The translations under genes were made by a program, and so were the position numbers. Positions 10,122 through 17,130 of a stretch of DNA of 36,267 nt are shown here, piece after piece. The stretch spans positions 1 to 36,267 of the forward strand of contig JANXZA010000077.1 in the NCBI GenBank assembly GCA_025355745.1, given 5' to 3'. Each line of letters opens with the position of its first letter. The stretch's first letter is position 1. The DNA is from Rhizobacter sp. GTDB taxonomy: Bacteria > Pseudomonadota > Gammaproteobacteria > Burkholderiales > Burkholderiaceae_C. The notes beneath the pieces were generated by a model that was not told where the DNA came from, did no database searches, and saw nothing but the letters and a program-made list of their open reading frames with translations.

Positions 10122-10826
10122 ATGTCCGCTGCTCGTTCCGCCGCTGCTCGTTCAGAGTTTCCCGCGCGCGTGGCGCTGCTCGCCGGTGCGACCGGCCTGA
10201 TTGGTCGGGCGTTGCTGCCGCTGCTGCTCACCAGTAATCGCTGCGGCGCCGTCCATGTGCTGCTGCGCCGCGCGACGCCGGGCCTGCCGACGGACCCGAA
10301 GCTGACGCCGCACGTGGTCGACTTCGCGCACCTGCCGGAAGCGTTCCCGGCGGTCGACGATGTGTTCATCGCCCTCGGCACCACGATCAAGGCGGCCGGC
10401 TCAGAAGCCGCGTTCCGCCACGTCGATTTCGACTTCGTCGTCAACACCGCCCGGGCCGCGCGCGCAGCCGGTGCGACGCGCCTCGCGGTGGTCTCGGCAC
10501 TTGGCGCCGATGCCAGGTCGCGCGTCTTCTATAATCGCGTGAAGGGCGAGATGCAGGCCGCCGTGTCGGCCCTCGGCTATGAATCGGTGGTGCTCGCGCA
10601 GCCTTCGCTGCTGCTGGGCGACCGCGCCGCGCTTGGCCAACCGACGCGCGCCGTCGAAGTCTGGGCCAGCCGCCTGCTCGCACCGGTGATGGGCCTGATC
10701 CCGAAGGGTGTCCGGCCGATCGAAGCCAGCACCGTGGCGAAGGCCATGCTAACGGCGAACCTGAGCGGCACCCGAGGCGTTCACATCCTCGGCTCGGGCG
10801 CGATGCAGGCCAGCGCCGCGCGCTGA
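10122..10826 (+). CDS. Atypical SDR / NAD(P)-binding oxidoreductase
   Basis: 234 residues from the ATG at 10122, which has GGGAG 6 nt upstream; the frame stays open further upstream into rhlE, but that part is shadow. The Rossmann motif GATGLIG appears near residue 22. ALGTT, VVSALGAD and a YxxxK pair in FYNRVKGEMQ follow, as in atypical short-chain dehydrogenases of the HTATIP2/TIP30 type. LAQPSLLLGDR is typical of this group. The substrate is unknown. It sits between rhlE and an MFS exporter, with 11 nt to the latter, suggesting a short plus-strand operon (SDR, MFS, rluA). Confidence 0.85.
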   Translation: MSAARSAAARSEFPARVALLAGATGLIGRALLPLLLTSNRCGAVHVLLRRATPGLPTDPKLTPHVVDFAHLPEAFPAVDDVFIALGTTIKAAGSEAAFRHVDFDFVVNTARAARAAGATRLAVVSALGADARSRVFYNRVKGEMQAAVSALGYESVVLAQPSLLLGDRAALGQPTRAVEVWASRLLAPVMGLIPKGVRPIEASTVAKAMLTANLSGTRGVHILGSGAMQASAAR

Positions 10827-10837
10827 ACAGACCGACG

Positions 10838-12064
10838 ATGAGCGACGCTTCATCGGCCCCGCTCGCCGGCTTTCCGGCCTTCATCCGCTTCTGGTATTCG
10901 CGCCTCGCCGGCACCTCGGCGAACCAGATGTTGATGGTCGCGGTGGGCTGGCAGATGTACGACCTGACCGGCAGCGCCTGGGACCTGGGCCTGGTCGGCC
11001 TGCTCCAATTCACGCCCGCGCTGGCGCTGGTGCTGGTCGCCGGCCATGTAGTCGACCAATTTCATCGCGCCCGCATCGTGCTGCTGTGCATGGCGGTGCA
11101 AGCGCTGATCGCGCTGCTGCTCGCGGCCGGCAGCGCGCGTGGCTGGGCCAGCCGCGAGTTGCTGCTGGCCGTGTCGGTGCTGCTCGGCACGGTCAAGGCG
11201 TTTCAGATGCCGGCGATCCAGGCACTCGCGCCGCTGCTCGTGCCGCCGGCCGTGCTGCCGCGCGCGCTGGCGTTCAGTTCGATGGGCTCGCAGGCGGCGA
11301 TCGTCGCCGGGCCGGCGCTCGGCGGCTTCATCTACGTGGCCGGCGCGCCGGCGGTGTACGCGGTGTGCGCGCTGCTGTTCGGACTTTCCGCCGGGCTGGT
11401 GGTCGGCGTGCGCTACGACCACGCACCGCGCCCCGGCCAGACGATGGACCTGGACACCTTGCTGGCCGGCGTGCGCTTCGTGCGCCAGCGCCCGGTGATC
11501 CTCGGCGCGATCTCGCTCGACCTGTTCGCCGGCCTGCTCGGCGGCGCCACCGCGCTGCTGCCGATCTTCGCGAAAGACGTGCTCGACGTCGGCCCCTGGG
11601 GCCTGGGCCTGCTGCGCGCGGCGTCGGCAGCCGGCGCGTTCGGGCTCGCGCTGGTGCTGGCGCATCGCCCGATCGAGCGCCGTGCCGGCCGGGTGCTGTT
11701 CGGCTCGGTGGCGCTGTTCGGCGCGGCGATGGGCGTTTTCGGCCTGTCGACCTCGTTCGGGTTGTCGCTGGCCGCGCTCATGGTCGCGGGCGCGGCCGAC
11801 ATGGCGAGCGTCGTGATCCGCCAGTCGCTGGTCCAGCTCGACACGCCGGATGCGATGCGCGGCCGGGTCAGCGCCGTCAACTCGGTGTTCATCGGCGCGT
11901 CGAACCAGCTCGGCGAGTTCGAATCGGGCGCGACGGCCGCGCTGCTCGGGCCGGTCGGCTCGGTGCTGCTCGGCGCCATCGGTACGCTCGCGGTGGCGGC
12001 GTTGTGGGCACGGCGCTTCCCGGCGCTGCTCGAGCGCGACCGGCTCGTGAGCGCGCCGCAGTGA
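10838..12064 (+). CDS. MFS transporter (EntS-like, MFS_3)
   Basis: An inner-membrane protein of 408 residues, hydrophobic along its length, with about 10-12 predicted helices. The N-terminus FPAFIRFWYSRLAGTSANQM and the segment GWQMYDLTGSAWDLGLVGL are typical of MFS exporters related to the enterobactin exporter EntS. An MFS-like DQFHRARIVL loop lies after helix 2. ALAFSSMGSQAAIVAGPALGG matches helix 5 of the group. The C-terminal half carries RGRVSAVNSVFIGASNQLGEFESG. The substrate cannot be told from sequence; no siderophore genes are nearby. It starts 11 nt after the SDR, and rluA starts 7 nt after it, so the three are probably cotranscribed. Confidence 0.9.
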   Translation: MSDASSAPLAGFPAFIRFWYSRLAGTSANQMLMVAVGWQMYDLTGSAWDLGLVGLLQFTPALALVLVAGHVVDQFHRARIVLLCMAVQALIALLLAAGSARGWASRELLLAVSVLLGTVKAFQMPAIQALAPLLVPPAVLPRALAFSSMGSQAAIVAGPALGGFIYVAGAPAVYAVCALLFGLSAGLVVGVRYDHAPRPGQTMDLDTLLAGVRFVRQRPVILGAISLDLFAGLLGGATALLPIFAKDVLDVGPWGLGLLRAASAAGAFGLALVLAHRPIERRAGRVLFGSVALFGAAMGVFGLSTSFGLSLAALMVAGAADMASVVIRQSLVQLDTPDAMRGRVSAVNSVFIGASNQLGEFESGATAALLGPVGSVLLGAIGTLAVAALWARRFPALLERDRLVSAPQ

Positions 12065-12071
12065 CGACGCC

Positions 12072-12695
12072 ATGACGCCGCTGCACGTCGATGCGGCCTG
12101 CATCGTCGTCGTCAAGCCGGCCGGCCTGCCCGCCGTGCCGGGCCGCAGCGAGCATCTGCAGGACTGCATGGCAGCGCACGTGCAGGCGCAGTTCGCCGAT
12201 GCGCTGGTCGTACACCGGCTCGACATGGCGACCTCCGGGCTGATGCTGTTCGCGCGCGGCGCGTTTGCGCAGCGCACGCTCTGCCGCGCGTTCGAACGGC
12301 GCGAAGTTCACAAGCGTTATGTCGCCGTAGTGCACGGCCGCATCGACCCGCCCGACGGCGAGATCGGTCTGCCGCTGCGGGCCGACTGGCCGAACCGGCC
12401 GCGCCAACAAGTCGATATGGCGAACGGCAAGCCGTCCTTGACGCGCTACCGCGTGCTCGCCCACGACCCGCTCGCAAACACGAGCCGCGTGATGCTGGCG
12501 CCGGTCACCGGCCGCACCCATCAACTGCGCGTTCACCTGCTCGCCATCGGCCACCCGATCCTCGGCGACGCGCTGTATGCGCCGGTGGCGGTGCAGGCTC
12601 TGGCGGGCCGGTTGTTGCTGCATGCCGAGTCGTTGACCTTCATGCACCCTGTTGATGGCCAGCCGCTGTGCGTGTCGCACGCGGCGGCGTTCTGA
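12072..12695 (+). CDS. rluA: Pseudouridine synthase RluA
   Basis: Isomerises uridine to pseudouridine in RNA; E. coli RluA acts on 23S rRNA U746 and tRNA U32. At 207 residues it is close to the E. coli length of 219 and, like it, lacks an S4 domain. The catalytic motif HRLDMATSG carries Asp51. ADWPNRPRQQ, GRTHQLRVHLLAIGHPILGD and RLLLHAESL match RluA closely, which favours RluA over RluC or RluD. It is the last gene of a tight plus-strand run, 7 nt after the MFS gene. It converges on rsgA, also a ribosome-linked gene, across a palindromic repeat. Confidence 0.93.
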   Translation: MTPLHVDAACIVVVKPAGLPAVPGRSEHLQDCMAAHVQAQFADALVVHRLDMATSGLMLFARGAFAQRTLCRAFERREVHKRYVAVVHGRIDPPDGEIGLPLRADWPNRPRQQVDMANGKPSLTRYRVLAHDPLANTSRVMLAPVTGRTHQLRVHLLAIGHPILGDALYAPVAVQALAGRLLLHAESLTFMHPVDGQPLCVSHAAAF

Positions 12696-12732
12696 AGTCG
12701 GCACGCGTGTGCGCGACAAAATTCAAACTCAC

Positions 12733-12835
12733 CACCGCAGAGGCGCAGAGAACGCAGAGTTGCGCAGAGAAACCCTGAAGGAAAGTCTTCTGCATTCCTC
12801 TGCGGTTCCTCTGCGCCCTCCGCGCCTCTGCGGTG
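12733..12835. repeat. Palindromic intergenic repeat (CGCAGAG family)
   Basis: The left arm starts CACCGCAGAGGCGCAGAG and repeats CGCAGAG-like units to about 12770. The right arm (12797-12835) is largely its reverse complement and ends CGCGCCTCTGCGGTG. A core of about 26 bp separates the arms. Imperfect inverted repeats built of CTCTGCG units are widespread dispersed elements in many bacterial genomes. It sits between the convergent 3' ends of rluA and rsgA, a typical location, and could fold into a large hairpin in transcripts from either side. Confidence 0.8.
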
Positions 12836-12863
12836 CGTGAGTTGTCTCGTCTCGACCTCCCCC

Positions 12864-13961
<1,098 letters not shown>

Positions 13962-14095
13962 GGTGGGGTCTGAACTTTCGTTTCTCGCGACGCGGGCCGC
14001 GAGCGGCACGCGCCAATCGGGCCGGCTGCGGGGTGCAGCCAGGTCCGGCGGTGGGGAGGAAACGTCAGCCGCGCGTGCTGCGCGGGGTTCAGGCC

Positions 14096-14116
14096 CCGGG
14101 GCTTCAAAAGCCCCGG
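14096..14116 (-). promoter_or_regulatory. Strong stem-loop in the rsgA leader
   Basis: CCGGGGCTT pairs perfectly with AAGCCCCGG around a 3-nt loop. No T-tract follows on either strand, so it is not an intrinsic terminator by itself. It lies 21 nt downstream of the stop of the MTTIILAPPSATA mini-ORF and 135 nt before the rsgA ATG. A role in leader regulation or mRNA stability is possible. Confidence 0.55.
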
Positions 14117-14136
14117 AAGGTCAGGTCAGGCGCGGC

Positions 14137-14178
14137 TCAGGCGGTGGCCGACGGAGGGGCAAGGATGATCGTGGTCAT
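14137..14178 (-). CDS. 13-residue mini-ORF with perfect Shine-Dalgarno upstream of rsgA
   Basis: The ATG at 14178 is preceded by AGGAGGT at ideal distance, the strongest ribosome binding site in the window. The ORF encodes MTTIILAPPSATA and stops at TGA (14139-14137). Adjacent Pro codons occur near the end. Nothing else is coded on this strand between it and rsgA. It looks like a leader peptide or a very small protein; the function is unknown. Confidence 0.45.
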   Translation of the reverse strand: MTTIILAPPSATA

Positions 14179-14281
14179 GGGGCACCTCCTGTGGGAATGC
14201 GACCGGGCGGGCCGGTCTGGCGGGGTCGGGGAGCGAAGGATCAGCTCAAGCGGCGAGGCGGGTTGCGATCACCGGGGTCGG

Positions 14282-14311
14282 AGTCTGTCACGGCACCTCG
14301 GCAGGCGTCAA
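14282..14311 (-). promoter_or_regulatory. Candidate promoter for the rsgA leader
   Basis: On the minus strand TTGACG (14311-14306) and CAGACT (14287-14282) are 18 nt apart, with TGA just before the -10. Transcription would begin near 14275, giving a leader of about 315 nt before rsgA that includes the mini-ORF and stem-loop. Confidence 0.4.
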
Positions 14312-14450
14312 TCGGTCCGGCCCCGAACCCGGCGCTCCGTCGGCCCGGCCTTGCATTTTGGCCACACCACCGCAGATGGGGATGTGGTTATCGGCGCGCC
14401 GTATGATCTCGCCCGATGCCACCCCTGCACTCCCTGCAAAGGATTACGCC

Positions 14451-15380
14451 ATGATGAAGTCTTTGGTCCTCGCCTTGTCGGTCGCGGTGCTGTCGGCCGG
14501 GTTCACGCCGTCGGCTGTCGAAGCCAAGCGCATCGGCGGCGGCGGGTCGTCCGGCATGCAGCGCAGCACGCCGTCGCGCGCTCCCGACGCCACGCCTGCG
14601 AAGCCGGCGCAGGCAACTCCGACCGCACCGGCCACCGCAGGTGCCGCACCTGCTGCCGCCGCACCGAAGCGCTCGTGGATGGGCCCGCTCGCCGGCCTCG
14701 CCGCCGGCCTGGGCATCGCCGCGCTGATGAGCCACTTCGGCATGGGCGGCGAGATGGGCAACATCCTGCTGATCGCACTGCTCGCCTTCGTCGCCTTCAT
14801 CGGCATTCGCTTTGCGATGAACCGCTTCGGGCGTTCGTCCGCCGGGCAGCCGATGGCCACGTCGTCCGGCATGCAGTTCGCCGGTGCGGGCGCCGATGCG
14901 CCAGCACAGGTTGGCACGGGCTCCGGGTGGGGTCAGTCGCCCGCCGCTGCGGCGCCCAGCTTGCCGAGCATTGCCGCGCTGCCGCTCACGGTGGCACCGG
15001 CCCACCTGCCGGCTGGCTTCGATGCGGCCGGCTTCGAGCGCATCGCGAAGATGATCTTCATTCGCATGCAAGCGGCCAACGACAGCGCCGACCTGAACGA
15101 CCTGCGCACCTTCACGACGCCGGAGATGTTCGCCTCCGTCAAGCTCGACTTGCAGGACCGCGGCTCGGCGGCGCAGACCACCGACGTGGTGAGGGTCGAT
15201 GCCGAGGTGCTCGACGTGACCACCGAAGCCGACCGCCAGATCGTCAGCGTGCGCTTCCATGGCCTGATCCGCGAGGAAGTGAACGGCGTGGCCACGCCCT
15301 TCGACGAGGCTTGGCACCTGGTGAAGCCGGCCGATGGCAGCCACGAATGGGCCATCGCCGGAATTCAGCAGACGGTCTGA
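14451..15380 (+). CDS. Tim44-like domain protein
   Basis: 309 residues from the first of two adjacent ATG codons; GGA lies 7-9 nt upstream. A signal peptide (MMKSLVLALSVAVLSAGF...VEA) is followed by KRIGGGGSSGMQRSTPSR, a conserved feature of Burkholderiales members, and an Ala/Pro/Thr-rich linker. Two adjacent hydrophobic segments (PLAGLAAGLGIAALM and NILLIALLAFVAFIGIRF) follow at about residues 75-125. The C-terminal 130 residues form the Tim44-like domain (FERIAKMIFIRMQAAND, FDEAWHLVKP). In mitochondria this fold tethers import motors; the bacterial role is not established. TATGAT at 14402-14407 may be the -10. A clear terminator follows the gene. Confidence 0.88.
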   Translation: MMKSLVLALSVAVLSAGFTPSAVEAKRIGGGGSSGMQRSTPSRAPDATPAKPAQATPTAPATAGAAPAAAAPKRSWMGPLAGLAAGLGIAALMSHFGMGGEMGNILLIALLAFVAFIGIRFAMNRFGRSSAGQPMATSSGMQFAGAGADAPAQVGTGSGWGQSPAAAAPSLPSIAALPLTVAPAHLPAGFDAAGFERIAKMIFIRMQAANDSADLNDLRTFTTPEMFASVKLDLQDRGSAAQTTDVVRVDAEVLDVTTEADRQIVSVRFHGLIREEVNGVATPFDEAWHLVKPADGSHEWAIAGIQQTV

Positions 15381-15406
15381 TCCGCTCATCTTTCCTGTTA
15401 GGCAAG

Positions 15407-15427
15407 AAGGGGCTTCGGCCCCTTTTT
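15407..15427 (+). terminator. Intrinsic terminator after the Tim44-like gene
   Basis: AAGGGGC, a TTCG tetraloop and GCCCCTT form a 7-bp stem whose last T residues run into a five-T tract. It lies 27 nt after the stop codon and 33 nt before the next start, separating the Tim44-like gene from the SDR gene. Confidence 0.9.
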
Positions 15428-15459
15428 CCATTTCCTCAGTCCAGCCTGGAAGCGCCCCG

Positions 15460-16227
15460 ATGAACGAGCACCTGTACATCCTCACCGGCGCGTCGCGCGG
15501 CATGGGCGCTGCCATCGCCGAGCAGCTGCTGCAACCCGCCAACGTGCTGCTGTGCCTGTCGCGCCAGCGCAGCGACACGCTGGCCGTGAAGGCCTTGGAG
15601 GCCGCTGCAGCCGGTGCGCGCTGCGAACAATGGCAGGTCGATCTGGCGCAGCCGGTCGAGGCCGCCGCACGGCTGCAGGCCTGGCTGATGGCTGCTGACG
15701 CGGGCCGGTTCGCCAGCGCCACGCTGATCAACAACGCGGCCGCACTGACCCGCATCGGCGCCATCGACGACTGCACCGACGCCGAACTGGCGGCGGCGAT
15801 GCGCGTCGGCCTCGAAGCGCCGATGCTGCTCAGCGCCGCCTTCCTGCGCGCCACGCGCGCGTGGCCGGCGGCCAGGCGGGTGCTGAACATTTCCTCCGGC
15901 CTGGGGCGACGCGCAATGGCCGGCCAGGCCTCGTATTGCGCGGTGAAGGCCGGCCTGGACCACTTCACGCGCGCGCTCGCGCTCGACGAGGCGCAGCGCC
16001 ACGGCGGCGCCCGTGTGGTGTCGCTCGCGCCCGGCGTGATCGACACCGACATGCAGGCCCAATTGCGCAGCGCCGACCCGGCCGGCTTCCCCGACCAGGC
16101 CATGTTCATCGGCTGGCAGCGCGACGGTCAGCTCGCCTCGCCCCGGCAAGCCGCCGCCAGTGTGCTGGCTTACCTGAACCGGGCCGACTTCGGCAGCCAG
16201 CCGATCGCCGACGTGCGCGACGCCTGA
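15460..16227 (+). CDS. Short-chain dehydrogenase (sepiapterin/benzil reductase-like)
   Basis: A classical SDR of 255 residues. The ATG at 15460 is preferred; the frame continues upstream across the terminator and cannot be coding there. The cofactor motif TGASRGMG (residues 8-15), NNAA near 88, the catalytic Ser in LNISSG, and Tyr/Lys in SYCAVKAG are all present. PGVIDTDMQ follows, as in the sepiapterin reductase/YueD-like group. NADP(H) is the likely cofactor; the substrate is unknown. The gene is convergent with the 2OG-Fe dioxygenase, with only 4 nt between the stops, which themselves form a small hairpin. Confidence 0.88.
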   Translation: MNEHLYILTGASRGMGAAIAEQLLQPANVLLCLSRQRSDTLAVKALEAAAAGARCEQWQVDLAQPVEAAARLQAWLMAADAGRFASATLINNAAALTRIGAIDDCTDAELAAAMRVGLEAPMLLSAAFLRATRAWPAARRVLNISSGLGRRAMAGQASYCAVKAGLDHFTRALALDEAQRHGGARVVSLAPGVIDTDMQAQLRSADPAGFPDQAMFIGWQRDGQLASPRQAAASVLAYLNRADFGSQPIADVRDA

Positions 16228-16238
16228 GCCTTCAGGCG
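16221..16238. other. Hairpin formed by two convergent stop codons
   Basis: CGCCTGA, a 4-nt loop GCCT and TCAGGCG make a 7-bp perfect stem. It contains the TGA of the SDR gene on the plus strand and the TGA of the dioxygenase on the minus strand. There is no T-tract, so it is at best a weak 3'-end structure shared by both genes. Confidence 0.6.
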
Positions 16239-16993
16239 GCCAGCGGCTCCTGGAAGCCGCCGCGCCGGAAGGTCAGCACCAGCGTGTCGCGGTGGCCCGC
16301 AACAGTGCCCGGTTCGAGCGGCTGGATGGGGGTGCTTTCATGCACCACGCGGGCATCGTCGAGCAGCAAGGTGGTCCAGGGTTCGATCATCGTGAAGCGG
16401 TGCCCGGCCGGGCCCTCGGCATCGAAGACGCGTGTCTCGCCGCCCTTGATGCCGCTGCGCTCGACCAGCAGCACGGCAACGAAGTCGACCCCGTCGCGGT
16501 GCGCGCCTTCGGGCGTCGGCCGGCCGATGCCGTCGGTGGTGTCGATGCGGAACTGGTGCGCCTCCACATACCAGGGCTGTGCCCCCTTCAGCGCCGAGCA
16601 CACGCCGCTCAGCGCACGCAGCAACTGCGCCCACACCGGCTGCGCGGTCACGGCCGGCAGCATCGGCTCGAACCAGCGTTCCAACCCGCCATGCAGCGCG
16701 TTGTATTCGAGCGGCTGCCAGTGGGCGCGGTGCGACACCGGCGTGACGCGTTCGGCCTCGACGATGAAGCTGGCATGGCGGCGCCGCCGGTAGCGGCCAC
16801 CGTCGCGCAAGTAGGCATCGGGCGGCAGTGCATTCCAGCCGCTGCGCAAGGCATCCAGTGCACCGGCACGGGCCTGAATCAACTCGATCAACCCGGCCGC
16901 CGACAGCACGGCCCGACCCTGGTCGCGCAAGGTTTGGACGAGTTCGGAAGGGGCCGTGAGGTCCGGCTTCAGCAAGGTGCTCAAGGTGCTCAT
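16232..16993 (-). CDS. 2OG-Fe(II) dioxygenase family protein (PF10014-like)
   Basis: 253 residues from the ATG at 16993. The Fe ligands fit the 2-His-1-carboxylate pattern: H165 and D167 in GAHRDGVDF and H218 in RVVHESTP. Arg235 in GHRDTLVLTFRR is a good candidate for binding 2-oxoglutarate. The preceding segment EAHQFRIDTTDGIGRPTPEG is typical of the family that includes bacterial L-isoleucine 4-hydroxylase. An amino-acid hydroxylase is therefore possible, but the substrate is not predictable. The frame is open further upstream, but MSTLSTLL is the natural start; the Shine-Dalgarno is weak. It is divergent from the DUF3857 gene with about 137 bp between the chosen starts. Confidence 0.85.
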   Translation of the reverse strand: MSTLSTLLKPDLTAPSELVQTLRDQGRAVLSAAGLIELIQARAGALDALRSGWNALPPDAYLRDGGRYRRRRHASFIVEAERVTPVSHRAHWQPLEYNALHGGLERWFEPMLPAVTAQPVWAQLLRALSGVCSALKGAQPWYVEAHQFRIDTTDGIGRPTPEGAHRDGVDFVAVLLVERSGIKGGETRVFDAEGPAGHRFTMIEPWTTLLLDDARVVHESTPIQPLEPGTVAGHRDTLVLTFRRGGFQEPLAA

Positions 16994-17130
16994 GGCCGCG
17001 ATGATGCCGTGACTTGCGGCCGGGCCGCACGCGCGCTGCGAAGCCGCTTTCGCTTCGCGGGTGTGCTTCAATCGATGCTCTCCTTCGACATCGAGCCACG
17101 CCCTTGCCATCCGACCGGTTTGTTTCGTCT

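Noticed and set aside
14033-15463. A 476-codon plus-strand frame overlapping the Tim44-like gene
   Set aside because: It runs through the promoter region and the terminator and has Arg/His-rich shadow composition; the Tim44-like frame has a signal peptide and a conserved domain.
15523-15528. Avoidance of CAGCTG in the genome as evidence for PvuII specificity
   Set aside because: CAGCTG is present at several places in the window (for example here and at 34040-34045), so no avoidance can be claimed.
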